A DNA stretch of 64,000 nucleotides from JANNOG01 sp050329835. GTDB lineage: Bacteria; Actinomycetota; Actinomycetes; Actinomycetales; JBBAYJ01. The notes beneath the pieces are model-generated. The model was not told where the DNA came from. It ran no database searches and saw nothing but the letters and a program-made list of their open reading frames with translations. Shown here piece by piece: positions 39,362 through 47,993 of this stretch. The translations under genes and the position numbers were made by a program. How positions within the stretch are numbered: position 1 is the first letter of the stretch; the number at the start of each line of letters is the position of its first letter. Where the stretch lies: positions 1-64,000 of the forward strand of contig JBHJOJ010000022.1 of the NCBI GenBank assembly GCA_050329835.1, read 5' to 3'.

Positions 39362-40375
39362 GTGCCCAAAGGCCGTCACGCCGCCGAGCCCGTCCGGCGA
39401 CCCCTGCTGCGATCCCTGCCACCGCTGCGATCCCTGCCCTCCCTGCCGCGGGGCCTGTCGCGCCCGCTGCCGCGGCCCCTGCCGCGCCCGCTCGTCCTGG
39501 GCGGCACGGGGATCGCCGCGGCGGCCGTCGGGGGGACCGTGCTCGCGTTCTCCCTCGGTGCCGTCGGGCCGTTCCCGGGCACCGGGGGCGGGACCGTCCA
39601 GCCGGTCGCCGCCGATGCCGGCGTCTCCTCCCCGGACTCCGCCGTGGACACCGACTCCCTCGTCGCGGCCTTCGAGGCCCGTGAGCTCGCCCAGGCCAGC
39701 CGGGGTGCGGCCCGCTCGGCGCCGCCGACCCCTGCGGCGAGTCCCGCGCCCGCGGAGTCGACCGCCCCGGCCCCGGAGCCGCCGCCCGTGCCCGCGGTCG
39801 TCGGGCAGCTGTGGGTCACCACCGACGTCAACGTCCGCTCCGGCCCGTCCTCGGACACCGAACGCATCGGCAGCCTGGCCGCCCTCACGCAGGTCGACGT
39901 GACCGGCGCCGCCGAGAACGGCTGGGCGCAGGTCGTGGTCGAGGGAGCGGCCGGCTGGGTCAACTCCTCCTACCTCTCGGAGTCCGAGCCCTCGCCCGAG
40001 CCGGCGGGGGTGTCCGGCGCCGACTGCCCCATCAGTTCGGACATCGAGTCGAACCTCACCGCGAACGCCGTGGCGGTCTACCGGGCGGTGTGCGCCGCCT
40101 TCGGCGACACCGTCTCGTCCTTCGGGGGGTACCGCCCCGGGGACGACGGCGATCACGGCAGCGGTCACGCCGTGGACGTCATGGTGTCCGGCGAGCCCGG
40201 ATGGGAGATCGCCCGCTACGTCCAGGCCAACGCCGCCGAGCTGAACGTCACGTACATCATCTACGAGCAGCAGATCTGGATGGCCGGCGACCCCGCGAGC
40301 GCGTGGGAGTGGATGGAGGACCGCGGCGGAGCCACCGCCAACCACTACGACCACGTGCACATCAGCGTCTCCTGA
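39362..40375 (+). CDS. exported SH3-domain protein with D-Ala-D-Ala carboxypeptidase-like C-terminus
   Basis: A 337-residue envelope protein. The basic N-terminus has Leu-Pro-Arg repeats (RSLPPLRSLPSLPRGLSRPL) and then a membrane segment (about 43-62, VLGGTGIAAAAVGGTVLAFS). A Pro/Ala-rich linker leads to an SH3_3 domain (about 140-205: LWVTTDVNVRSGPSSDTERI) for peptidoglycan binding. The C-terminal domain (about 220-337) has GYRPGDDGDHGSGHAVDVMV and a final NHYDHVHISVS, a VanY/LAS-like metal site pattern (H-x6-D and H-x-H). Likely remodels cell wall. The GTG has AGGAAG upstream. Confidence 0.8.
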   Translation: MPKGRHAAEPVRRPLLRSLPPLRSLPSLPRGLSRPLPRPLPRPLVLGGTGIAAAAVGGTVLAFSLGAVGPFPGTGGGTVQPVAADAGVSSPDSAVDTDSLVAAFEARELAQASRGAARSAPPTPAASPAPAESTAPAPEPPPVPAVVGQLWVTTDVNVRSGPSSDTERIGSLAALTQVDVTGAAENGWAQVVVEGAAGWVNSSYLSESEPSPEPAGVSGADCPISSDIESNLTANAVAVYRAVCAAFGDTVSSFGGYRPGDDGDHGSGHAVDVMVSGEPGWEIARYVQANAAELNVTYIIYEQQIWMAGDPASAWEWMEDRGGATANHYDHVHISVS

Positions 40376-40412
40376 GGCGTACCGACGTCGGGGGGTCCAT
40401 CCGGGTCCCGCG

Positions 40413-41879
40413 TCAGGCGTACAGGTCGGCGGTCGTCACCAGCCGGACGTCGGCGCGCCGGGTCGCCTCGCCGGCGAGCCCGGAGTCGAAGCCGGCGCCG
40501 CTGCACAGCACGAACCCGGTGGACCGGGTGTCGTAGCGCTCGCCCCCGGCCACGACCTCCCGGATCCGCTCCAGCCGGGCCAGGTCCCCGAGCCCCATGA
40601 CCCGGCCCAGCTTCGCCTCGCCGATCGCCAGCAGCGGCGGCCGCCGGCCGGGATCCCCGACCCCGACGACGGCCAGGTCGACCTCGTGCGTCGTCCGCCG
40701 GGACGGGTCGTTGACGACCCCGTGGGCGACCCGCGCCACGGGATGCGGGTCCCAGGCGTCGCCGGTCGCCGCCCACTCCCGGCACAGCCGCTCGAAGTGC
40801 GGGCCGAGCACCTGCGCCCGGAAGCGCTCGCCGGCGGTCCGCCAGACGCGCTCGCCGACTCCCGGCCGCTCCAGTTGGCCCCACACCGGGCGCATGACGG
40901 CCTCGTAGAAGGCCACGAGCGGCTCAGTGATCCGGTAGGTCGACCGGTTGTCGCGGAAGGCGTCGGCCTCCCGCACCAGCAGGCCGGCGTCCTCCAGGAC
41001 CGTCAACGGGTGCGCCAGGTCGCCGGACTTGCGCCCGAGGTATCCGGCGATGCCCCCGCGGGTGGTGTTGCCCGAGGCGACCGCGGCGAGCACGGAGTGG
41101 TAGAGCGCCGCGTCGCGGGTGTCGGTTTCCTCGGCCAGCAGGTAGCGCGCCTCGCGGAACAGCGGGCTCGCCGGGTCCAGGACCGTCCGGACCACCCAGG
41201 GATCGAAGTCGTCCGGCCCGGACGGCGCGTCCCCGCGCACGAACTCGCGGCGGTACGCCGGCGTCCCGCCCACGACGGCGTGGACCCGCATCGCCAGGCT
41301 CGGGTCGGTGAGTCCCCAGAAGTCCGCCGCCGTTCGGTGGTCGAAGGGGTGGACCACGAGCTCCAGGCCGGCGCGGCCCCGCAACGGCGCGTTCCCGGAC
41401 AGCAGACGGCCCATCACCGACATCGCCGAGCCGCACAGCAGCAGCCGGGTCCGCGATCGCAGGCGTTCCGACCGGCGCGGGCCGAACGCGTCCTGGATCA
41501 CCGACGGGAGCGACGGGCTCGAGCGGACCAGGTAGGGGAACTCGTCGAGCACCACGGGGACCGGGCGGTCCCGGCCCAGGGCCAGGAGAACGTCGAGGAC
41601 CTCGGTCCAGGTCTCCAGCCGCAACGGCGTCGGGGAATCGAGATGACCGGTCAGGGCGGCCGACACCCGCCGGAGGGACTCCGCCTCGGCGGCCTCCGTG
41701 GCGCCGAGGTAGAACCCGCCGGCGGCGCGCGCGAGAGCGTCCAGCAGGAAACTCTTGCCCTGCCGACGCCGGCCCGACACCACGCCGAGAGTCGCGCCGA
41801 CATGATCGTCGGTCACGAACGAGACCAGGCGCGACCACTCCAGTTCGCGGTCGAACATGTCTGTGGGGCGTTCCACCAT
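40413..41879 (-). CDS. ATP-binding protein with DUF234 C-terminus (archaeal-type ATPase family)
   Basis: A 488-residue P-loop ATPase. N-terminal FDRELEWSRLVSFV, Walker A VVSGRRRQGKSFLLDAL near residue 37, Walker B VPVVLDEFPYLV near 107, and sensor-like RLLLCGSAMSVMGRLL near 147. A winged helix follows (about 260-305), and the C-terminal DUF234 nuclease-like domain has HEVDLAVVGV...LLAIGEAKLGRVMGLGDL near 415, a D-ExK pattern. Members are frequent, mobile and of unknown role, often proposed as defence or toxin-like. Preceded by GGAGG very close to the ATG; a GTG at 41882 is an alternative. Confidence 0.85.
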   Translation of the reverse strand: MVERPTDMFDRELEWSRLVSFVTDDHVGATLGVVSGRRRQGKSFLLDALARAAGGFYLGATEAAEAESLRRVSAALTGHLDSPTPLRLETWTEVLDVLLALGRDRPVPVVLDEFPYLVRSSPSLPSVIQDAFGPRRSERLRSRTRLLLCGSAMSVMGRLLSGNAPLRGRAGLELVVHPFDHRTAADFWGLTDPSLAMRVHAVVGGTPAYRREFVRGDAPSGPDDFDPWVVRTVLDPASPLFREARYLLAEETDTRDAALYHSVLAAVASGNTTRGGIAGYLGRKSGDLAHPLTVLEDAGLLVREADAFRDNRSTYRITEPLVAFYEAVMRPVWGQLERPGVGERVWRTAGERFRAQVLGPHFERLCREWAATGDAWDPHPVARVAHGVVNDPSRRTTHEVDLAVVGVGDPGRRPPLLAIGEAKLGRVMGLGDLARLERIREVVAGGERYDTRSTGFVLCSGAGFDSGLAGEATRRADVRLVTTADLYA

Positions 41880-41900
41880 CACCTCCGATCCGCATGATCG

Positions 41901-41921
41901 GAGTTATCATAACCAGAGTTA
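41901..41921 (-). promoter_or_regulatory. promoter with palindrome upstream of the DUF234 ATPase
   Basis: GTTATCATAAC (41903-41913) is palindromic apart from its centre and contains TATGAT on the minus strand (41911-41906), a near-consensus -10. GAGTTA occurs at 41901 and 41916 as a direct repeat. The -10 is 26 bp upstream of the ATG. The A/T-rich palindrome stands out and probably binds a regulator. Confidence 0.5.
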
Positions 41922-41962
41922 CGCAACCGCGACCGGGCCGCATCTCCGCCCGCCGAGGTCGC

Positions 41963-43156
41963 TCAGCCCGCCGCGACGACGGTCGCGCCGCCGTCCCGAC
42001 CCGGTCCCGCCTCGGCGAACTGGGTCCGGTACAGCTCCGCGTAGCGCCCGCCGGCCGCCAGCAGCTCCTCGTGGCGCCCACGCTCGACGATCCGCCCGCC
42101 CTCGACGACGAGGATGGCGTCGGCCTCGCGCACCGTCGACAGCCGGTGCGCGATGACGACGGCGGTCCGCCCCTGCAGCGCCTCGGTCAGCGCCTCCTGG
42201 ACCGCTGCCTCGGACGTCGAGTCGAGGTGGGCGGTCGCCTCGTCGAGGATCACCACCCGGGGCCGGGCCAGCAGCAGCCGGGCGATCGTCAGCCGCTGGC
42301 GCTCGCCGCCGGACAGCCGGTACCCGCGCTCGCCCACCACGGTGTCGAGGCCGTCCGGCAGCGCCCGGACCAGCTCCGCCAGCCGCGCCCGCCGCAGCGC
42401 GTCCCACAGCTCCGCCTCGCCCGCGTCCGGAGCGGCCAGCAGCAGGTTGGCGCGCAGCGACTCGTGGAACAGGTGGCCGTCCTGGGTGACGAGGCCGAGC
42501 GTCTCCCGGATCGAGGCGAAGGTCAGGTCGCGGACGTCGACCCCGGACAGCCGGACCGAGCCGGAGTCGACGTCGTACAGCCGGGGCAGGAGCGAGGCGA
42601 TCGTGGACTTCCCCGCCCCGGACGAGCCGACCACGGCGACCACCGGCTCGGCCCGGAACGTCACGTCGTGGAGCACCTGCACACCGCCGCGGGTGTCGAG
42701 CGTCGCCACGTCCTCCAGGGAGGCCAGCGACACCTTGTCGGCCGACGGATAGGCGAACGACACGCCGTCGAACTCCACCGTCACCGGACCCGGCGGCACG
42801 GCGCGCGCCGTCCCGCGCTCGCGGACCAGGGGGACGAGGTCCAGCACCTCGAAGACCCGCTCGAAGCTCACCAGCGCGGACATGATGTCGACCCTGGCGT
42901 TGGCCAGCGCGGTGAGCGGGGCGTACAGCCGGGTGAGCAGCAGGGCGAGGGCCACCACGGACCCGGCGTCCAGCTGCCCCCGCAGCGCGAGGGCGCCGCC
43001 GAGCCCGTACACCAGCGCCAGGGCGAGCGACGACACGAGCACCAGTGACGTGATGAAGAGCCACTGGACCATCGCGGTGCGGATCCCGATGTCGCGGACC
43101 CGCCGGGCCCGGTGCGCGTACTCGGCGGACTCCCGGCGGCCCGAACCGGTGTCCGC
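41963..43156 (-). pseudogene. ABC exporter (fused permease-ATPase), 5'-truncated
   Basis: The frame encodes the last two transmembrane helices (VQWLFITSLVLVSSLALALV and later) and a full ATPase: Walker A VVAVVGSSGAGKSTIASLLP, Q-loop LGLVTQDGHLF, signature YRLSGGERQRLTIARLLL, Walker B RVVILDEATAHLD, H-loop VVIAHRLSTV. Upstream it still matches the family (RRESAEYAHRARRVRDIG) until a TGA at 43157-43159, where similarity ends. The first ~200 residues (four or more helices) are missing. A protein from the ATG at 43072 might be made but would lack a complete membrane domain. The gene is presumed dead. Confidence 0.75.
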
Positions 43157-43228
43157 TCAGAGCGAAGCGTCCGGATGCCCCGGCATCGAGGGTGCCGGTC
43201 ACGGGAGTCGCGGACATCCGTCGTCGAC

Positions 43229-43257
43229 TGACTTCTACAACCGTTGGGTTGTATGTT
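43229..43257 (+). promoter_or_regulatory. arsR promoter with ArsR operator in the spacer
   Basis: TGACTT (43229-43234) and TATGTT (43252-43257), 17 bp apart, form a promoter. The spacer is almost filled by the perfect palindrome TACAACC-GTTG-GGTTGTA (43236-43253), the ACAACC-type site I associate with ArsR regulators paired with SRPBCC genes. Direct occlusion of RNA polymerase by ArsR is expected. Confidence 0.8.
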
Positions 43258-43304
43258 GGTTTCGCTGGACGATGGCCGGCGTCGACCATCGGGAGGAGAC
43301 CGAC

Positions 43305-43364
43305 ATGCGCGAGATGCGAGGTCCTGGCGGACCCGGCGCCGCCGCGCCAGAGGACCGGGGATGA
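43305..43364 (+). CDS. 19-residue leader peptide overlapping arsR
   Basis: A short frame, MREMRGPGGPGAAAPEDRG, with a strong GGAGGAG site and a stop that overlaps the arsR ATG (ATGA). Its own ribosome binding site is better than that of arsR, so arsR translation may depend on it. It may equally be a remnant of a longer arsR 5' end. Confidence 0.4.
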   Translation: MREMRGPGGPGAAAPEDRG

Positions 43365-43753
43365 GGCCGGCCGGGTCGGAACGTGCCGACCGGGTCTTCC
43401 ACGCTCTGGCGGACCCGACCCGCCGGGACATCGTCGCCGTCGTGCTCCAGGCCGAGAGCTCGGTCTCCGGCCTCGCCCGCCGCTACCCCATGAGCGTCAC
43501 CGCCGTCCAGAAGCACGTGGCCGTCCTCGAGCGCGCCGGGCTCGTGGCCAAACGCCGGCACGGCCGCGAGCAGCGCGTCTTCGGCCGGGTCGAGGACCTC
43601 CGCCACGCGCGGGGGCTGCTCGACGAGCTCGAGGCGCTGTGGCGCGGTCGCGTCGGGCGGATCGACGCGCTCCTCGCCGAGACGCCGGCGGACGCCCCCG
43701 GCGCTGTCCCGTCCGTCCACCACCCCACCGATCCCGAAGGAGCCCCCGCATGA
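43361..43753 (+). CDS. ArsR-family transcriptional regulator
   Basis: A 130-residue winged-helix repressor: DRVFHALADPTRRDIVAVVL near residue 9, SVSGLARRYPMSVTAVQKHVAVLERAGLV near 34 (recognition helix), KRRHGREQRVFGRVEDL near 65. There is no CxC metal site, which fits the subgroup controlling SRPBCC (AHSA1) genes. The ATG at 43361 overlaps a leader peptide, and the stop overlaps the SRPBCC start (ATGA), so the three frames are coupled. The palindrome in the promoter is the likely operator. Confidence 0.9.
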   Translation: MRPAGSERADRVFHALADPTRRDIVAVVLQAESSVSGLARRYPMSVTAVQKHVAVLERAGLVAKRRHGREQRVFGRVEDLRHARGLLDELEALWRGRVGRIDALLAETPADAPGAVPSVHHPTDPEGAPA

Positions 43754-44238
43754 CCGTCCTCAGCGTCGACAAGGACCTCGCCGCCCGGACCATGACCCTC
43801 GTCGCCGAGTTCGACGCCGCCGTCGACCGGGTGTGGCAGGTGTGGAGCGACCCGCGGCAGCTGGAGCGCTGGTGGGGTCCGCCCACGTACCCGGCGACCG
43901 TCGAGGACCACGACCTCGTGCCCGGCGGCGGCGTCACCTACTCCATGACCGGTCCGGAGGGCGACCGCCACCGGGGCTGGTGGCGGATCACGGCCGTCGA
44001 GGCGCCGCGCCGGCTGGCGTTCCAGGACGGCTTCGCCGACGCCGACGGCACCCCCATCGCCGACCAGCCCGTCACGTCGGTCGAGGTGAGCCTGGCCGAC
44101 CGGGCCGGCGGCGGCACCCGCATGGAGATCCGCTCGACGTTCCCCTCCGCCGCGGCCATGGAGCAGATGCTCGCCATGGGCATGGTCGAGGGCCTCACCG
44201 AGGCCGCCGGCCAGATCGACGCGATCCTCGCCGGCTGA
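43750..44238 (+). CDS. SRPBCC / AHSA1-domain protein
   Basis: A 162-residue START-like ligand-binding protein: LVAEFDAAVDRVWQVWSDPR then QLERWWGPPTYPATV, GGGVTYSMTGPEG, and a C-terminus MVEGLTEAAGQIDAIL. The AHSA1 branch is typically encoded with an ArsR repressor as here; the pair may sense or sequester a hydrophobic compound. Overlaps arsR by ATGA. Confidence 0.88.
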   Translation: MTVLSVDKDLAARTMTLVAEFDAAVDRVWQVWSDPRQLERWWGPPTYPATVEDHDLVPGGGVTYSMTGPEGDRHRGWWRITAVEAPRRLAFQDGFADADGTPIADQPVTSVEVSLADRAGGGTRMEIRSTFPSAAAMEQMLAMGMVEGLTEAAGQIDAILAG

Positions 44239-44523
44239 CCGGTGCCGGCGGAGTCGGCACTGCGGTACCGTCCCGAAGGCCGTGGTCAGCGGCGCCCCGG
44301 CAGTTGCCGTCAGGCGTCCCGCGCGTGGGACACGGCCAGGAGCTGTGAACTCCGGGGTTCAACTCCCCATCGGCTGCGGTTAGCCCACGCGCCGCCGGTC
44401 GCCTCCCGCCCTCGGGCAGGGCACGACCCGTCCTGCGGGACACCTCCGGGTGGGCCCCCACGGCGAGTGCCCGGAGGCGGCCGGCGGTCACGCCACCCCG
44501 CCCGTCCGACGAAGAAGAGGCTC

Positions 44524-45198
44524 ATGACCCGCAGGACCATCCAGCAGGGGACGCGCGCCGTGGTGCGTCTCGACGGCGTCGTGACCACCGTCCTCGAGCC
44601 GGGTCGGCACCGCCTGCCGGGCCGGTTCTGGCGCCGCACCGTCGAGGTCGTCGACGTCCGCGACCGCCTGCTCGTCCTCACCGGGCAGGAGGTGGCCGCC
44701 GCCGACGTCCCCGGCGTCAAGGTGTCGGCGGCGCTGCGGTGGCACGTCTCGGAGCCCGCGGCCTGGCTGGTCGGGTCGCAGGACCCGGAGGAGGAGATCC
44801 GTCTCGCCCTGCAGATCGGGGTGCGGTACTGGGCGGCGACCCGGCCGGCGGCGGAGCTGGCGGCGGCACGCGCCGACGCCTCGGAGACGCTGCTGGCCGC
44901 GGTGCGGCCGGCGGCCCAGCGGGTCGGCGCCACCGTGAGCGCCGCGACCGTCCGCGACATCGTCCTGCCCGGGGAGCTCCGCCGGGCCGCGCTCGCCGCC
45001 GCGAGCGCCCGGCTCGAGGGCCAGGCGGCCCTGGAGCGGGCCCGGGCCGAGACCGCCGCCCTGCGCGCCGCCGCGAACGGGGCGCGCATCCTCGCCGAGC
45101 ACCCCGGGCTGCTGCAGCTGCGCACCGTCGAGGCCGCGGCCGCCACGGGCGGGCAGGTGGTGGTCCGGATCGGTGAGTCGGGGGCAGGGGCGCCCTGA
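44524..45198 (+). CDS. SPFH/Band-7 domain protein without membrane anchor
   Basis: A 224-residue SPFH protein: RTIQQGTRAVVRLDGVVTTV then LEPGRHRLPGRFWRRTVEVVDVRDRLL, VKVSAALRWHVSEPAAWLVG, VGATVSAATVRDIVLPGELR, and a coiled, Ala/Arg-rich helix with EGQAALERARAETAALRAAA. These match slipin/stomatin-type sequences, which form membrane-associated rings. Unusually, no N-terminal transmembrane or hairpin segment is visible. GAAGAGG precedes the ATG. A lipoprotein gene starts ~30 nt downstream, so the two may be co-transcribed. Confidence 0.82.
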   Translation: MTRRTIQQGTRAVVRLDGVVTTVLEPGRHRLPGRFWRRTVEVVDVRDRLLVLTGQEVAAADVPGVKVSAALRWHVSEPAAWLVGSQDPEEEIRLALQIGVRYWAATRPAAELAAARADASETLLAAVRPAAQRVGATVSAATVRDIVLPGELRRAALAAASARLEGQAALERARAETAALRAAANGARILAEHPGLLQLRTVEAAAATGGQVVVRIGESGAGAP

Positions 45199-45229
45199 GG
45201 GTTGCGCCGGGGGGGCCGCGACCGACCGT

Positions 45230-45946
45230 GTGATCGTGACCCGTCGGGCGAGGCCGCCGGCGCGGCCGCGCCGGCTGCGGGTCGTCACGGCCGCGGCGGC
45301 GTCGGCGGTCGTGACGGCCTCGGTGCTGGCGGGGTGCGACAGCTCGTCGGTCGACGACGCGGCACCCGCCACGGTCACCGCGCCCACCGGTCCCACGGTG
45401 GCAGGAGCCGGGGACGGTGCCGGGGCGTCGGCCGCCCCGTCCGGCGCCGATCCGGCGGCCGGCAGCGAGATCCTCGCCGCCTACGGTGAGCTGGGTCCGC
45501 GCGCCCCCGTGCCCCCGAACGCCGGCGGCGGGACCGCGGGCTCCGGGTGCCGTCCCGGATCGTCCGCGACGCTGCCCGACGGCGTCTGGATGGTGCGGAT
45601 GGTGCGGGTCGGCGGGGACGGGGCCGGGGTGGCCGGGCTCGACCTCGTGTGCTTCTCGACCGCGGAGTCGCTGGCCGCGGCCGGTGTCGACGGGGCGGCC
45701 GACTCGGTGGCCAACGATAGCCCGCGGCTGCGCGACGTCCCGTTCGCCGGCGACGCGTCCCACTACCTCCAGCTGCCGGGTCCTCCGACGACCGCCGGCG
45801 AGACCTCGCGTCGGGTCGCCTTCTCGGCGGAGCAGCGGGGCGAGCTGCGGCTCTGGCTGGAGCGGAACGGACCCGTGCTGGTCTGGGCGCTGGTGCGGGA
45901 CGGTGCCGTCGCCGAGACCTACGCCCCGCCCCTCGCCGGGTCGTGA
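45230..45946 (+). CDS. lipoprotein of unknown function
   Basis: A 238-residue lipoprotein: basic RRARPPARPRRLRVV, hydrophobic AAAASAVVTASV, then lipobox LAGC (Cys near residue 37). A low-complexity linker leads to a globular domain with MVRMVRVGGDGAGVAGLDLV and a C-terminus LVWALVRDGAVAETYAPPL; two further cysteines (near 105 and 141) may pair. I do not recognise the domain. Start choice GTG 45230 (or 45236) puts the signal peptide at normal length. Confidence 0.72.
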   Translation: MIVTRRARPPARPRRLRVVTAAAASAVVTASVLAGCDSSSVDDAAPATVTAPTGPTVAGAGDGAGASAAPSGADPAAGSEILAAYGELGPRAPVPPNAGGGTAGSGCRPGSSATLPDGVWMVRMVRVGGDGAGVAGLDLVCFSTAESLAAAGVDGAADSVANDSPRLRDVPFAGDASHYLQLPGPPTTAGETSRRVAFSAEQRGELRLWLERNGPVLVWALVRDGAVAETYAPPLAGS

Positions 45947-45984
45947 GCGGGCTCCACCGTCGCCGACGGGACACCGTGTGACCC

Positions 45985-46338
45985 ATGGCAACCCACCCCT
46001 CGAACCGGAACTCCCTCGTGGAGGGCCACCTCCGGGAGTCCCTGCGCCGCGACCGGCACCCGATGGTCACGTTCCGGACCGGGGGGTCCGGGGAACGCCG
46101 GGCCGCACTCATGGGGACGCGGCTGGACGTGCACCGAGTGATCGAGACGGTCCGGGGTGAGGGGGGCGACATCGCGGCCGCGGCTCGGTACTTCCAGGTC
46201 GACGTCGCCTGGATCCGGGCGGCGGTCGACCACTACGCCGTGTTCGGCGACGAGATCGACGAGTACCTCGCCGACGAGGCGCGGTTCGCCGCACGGGAAC
46301 AGGCCCTGTGGGGACGCGCCCAGGCCGTGATCGCATGA
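45985..46338 (+). CDS. DUF433-like protein, possible orphan antitoxin
   Basis: A 117-residue protein whose C-terminal part, LDVHRVIETVRGEGGDIAAA and AARYFQVDVAWIRAAVDHYA, has the helix-turn-helix pattern of DUF433-type antitoxins, preceded by VTFRTGGSGERRAALMGTRL, also typical of longer members. Such antitoxins normally precede a DUF5615 PIN-like toxin. None follows here: the next gene is a convergent WYL regulator. It is thus an orphan or solo regulator. A real start further in is possible. Confidence 0.6.
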   Translation: MATHPSNRNSLVEGHLRESLRRDRHPMVTFRTGGSGERRAALMGTRLDVHRVIETVRGEGGDIAAAARYFQVDVAWIRAAVDHYAVFGDEIDEYLADEARFAAREQALWGRAQAVIA

Positions 46339-46356
46339 GGCTGCGCCGGAGCAGGG

Positions 46357-47328
46357 TCAGCCGCGCCCGTCGAGGGCCGCGGTGGCCCGTCCGACCGAGT
46401 CCCGGATCGCGGCGAGCACGCCCGGGTCCCCTTCCACCCGGTAGGCGAGGTCCGCGTCGAGCCAGACCAGCGCCGACGCGGCCCAGGCGGGCGGCTCCGC
46501 GGACAGGGTCCACCGGGTCCGGCGGGGGCCGTCGGCGACCGCGTCCCGGACGTAGGGACCCAGGCGGGCCCGGAAGTCCGCCAGGGGCAGGTCGACCACG
46601 ACGTCGACGGTCGTCTGTCCCCGGCGCAGCGCGGACACTGCCCGGGCGACGAAGGCCGCGGCGTCGTCGTCGGGCAGCTCCCGGACCGGGTCGCGCACCC
46701 CGGTGAGGTGGACGCGGGTGATCCGGTCCGCGCGGAAGGTGCGCCAGTCCTCCCGGCGCCGGTCCCACGACACGAGGAACCAGTGGCGCCGGGCCGCGAC
46801 CAGGGAGTGCGGCTCGGCCACCCGGTCGGTCTCGGCTCCGGCGGCGTCGGTGTAGTGGAAGCGGATGCGCTCGTGGTCACGGCAGGCCAGGGCGAGCCGG
46901 CCGAGCAGGTCCGGGTCGACCGGGGCGGTGGCCGGCACCTGGATGTGGACGTTCTCCGCCAGCGCCCGGATCCGCCGCCGCAGCGCGCTCGGCAGGACCT
47001 GCTCGAGCTTGGCCAGCGCCGTGAGCGTGACGTGCTCGCCGTCGGCGAGCCCGAGCGCCACCACGGTGCGCAGCCCGAGCGCCATCGTCACGGCCTCGGC
47101 GTCGGTGAGCAGCAGCGGCGGCAGGGACGCCCCCGCCTCCAGCCGGTACCCCCCGCCGGCGCCGCGGGTCGCCGTGATCCGGTACCCCAGCTCACGGAGC
47201 CGGTCGACGTCGCGGCGCAGGGTGCGGCCGGTGACGCCGAGGCGCCCGGCCAGCTCGGGGCCCGGCCACTGCCGATGGGTCTGGAGCAGGTCGAGCAGGG
47301 CCAGGGTCCGGGACGCGGTCGCCGCCAT
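46357..47328 (-). CDS. WYL-domain transcriptional regulator (YafY/PafC-like)
   Basis: A 323-residue regulator. The N-terminal winged HTH is ALLDLLQTHRQWPGPELAGRLGVTGRTLRRDVDRL (about 9-43). The WYL domain (about 140-225) reads RIRFHYTDAAGAETDRVAEP and RRHWFLVSWDRRREDWRTFR. A WCX extension completes the protein. WYL regulators sense nucleotides or metabolites and often control the adjacent gene. Divergent from a VOC gene with an inverted repeat in between, the typical layout for control of that gene. Confidence 0.88.
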   Translation of the reverse strand: MAATASRTLALLDLLQTHRQWPGPELAGRLGVTGRTLRRDVDRLRELGYRITATRGAGGGYRLEAGASLPPLLLTDAEAVTMALGLRTVVALGLADGEHVTLTALAKLEQVLPSALRRRIRALAENVHIQVPATAPVDPDLLGRLALACRDHERIRFHYTDAAGAETDRVAEPHSLVAARRHWFLVSWDRRREDWRTFRADRITRVHLTGVRDPVRELPDDDAAAFVARAVSALRRGQTTVDVVVDLPLADFRARLGPYVRDAVADGPRRTRWTLSAEPPAWAASALVWLDADLAYRVEGDPGVLAAIRDSVGRATAALDGRG

Positions 47329-47340
47329 GTCCCGATTCTC

Positions 47341-47366
47341 CGGTCACAGCGGACAGGAAGTGACCG
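47341..47366. promoter_or_regulatory. operator between WYL regulator and VOC gene
   Basis: CGGTCAC (47341-47347) and GTGACCG (47360-47366) are perfect inverted arms 12 bp apart, centred between the divergent starts. TAGCGT at 47377-47382 is the -10 of the leaderless VOC gene, so a bound regulator would sit at its -35. Confidence 0.7.
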
Positions 47367-47389
47367 TTGCGCACCCTAGCGTCGATGCC

Positions 47390-47761
47390 ATGGAGATGAA
47401 GCTCGAAGTCGTGCCCCTGCCCGTGACGGACGTCGACCGGGCCAAGGCCTTCTATGTCGACCAGGTCGGGTTCGTCGCCGACCACGATGCGCGTGTCCCC
47501 GGCGGCATCCGCTTCGTTCAGCTGACGCCCCCGGGCTCGGCCTGCTCGATCGTCATGGGCGAGGGGATCGTCGAGATGCCGCCCGGAAGCCAGAAGGGCC
47601 TCATGGCGGTGGTGGCCGACGCCGACGCGGTGCGCGATCACCTCCTGGGGCACGGCGTGGAGGCGAGCGAGGTGAACGAGAAGGAGTGGGGCCGGTTCGT
47701 CTACTTCGCCGACCCGGACGGCAACACCTGGGCGCTGCAGGAACTGCCGAAGCGCGGCTGA
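47390..47761 (+). CDS. VOC (glyoxalase-like) protein controlled by the WYL regulator
   Basis: A 123-residue single VOC domain: MEMKLEVVPLPVTDVDRAKA then FYVDQVGFVADHDARV, GIRFVQLTPPGSACSIVMGE, and FVYFADPDGNTWALQELP at the end. This subgroup is often annotated as glyoxalase-like and lies next to YafY/WYL regulators in actinomycetes. The ATG is 7 nt after TAGCGT and has no Shine-Dalgarno (leaderless). Substrate unknown. Confidence 0.82.
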   Translation: MEMKLEVVPLPVTDVDRAKAFYVDQVGFVADHDARVPGGIRFVQLTPPGSACSIVMGEGIVEMPPGSQKGLMAVVADADAVRDHLLGHGVEASEVNEKEWGRFVYFADPDGNTWALQELPKRG

Positions 47762-47993
47762 GGCGCCGAGGGCCGGCGATCGTCGCGGGGCTGCCCGGCG
47801 TCGGCCCGGCGCGGGCCGTCCTGACGGCCGTCGTCGTGGGCGCGGTCACGGCCGTGGTGGTCTCGGTCGAGGCCGTCGCCGGCCCCTGACCCCGCCGCCT
47901 CACCCCGCGGCGGAGGCCTTCCCGAACCGGGAGACCGTGGTGACGGCGACGGGTGCGGTGCCTGCGCCGCCCGGGGTTCCCGGCCCGGGACGG

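Noticed and set aside
44340..44380. T-arm-like sequence (GGGGTTCAACTCCCC) suggesting a tRNA gene.
   Set aside because: No matching acceptor, D-arm or anticodon stem could be built around it; the preceding stem pairs with a 6-nt loop instead.
47762..47889. Possible small membrane peptide (VLTAVVVGAVTAVVVSVEAVAG).
   Set aside because: No start codon with a ribosome binding site in that frame before the hydrophobic part, which overlaps the end of the VOC gene.
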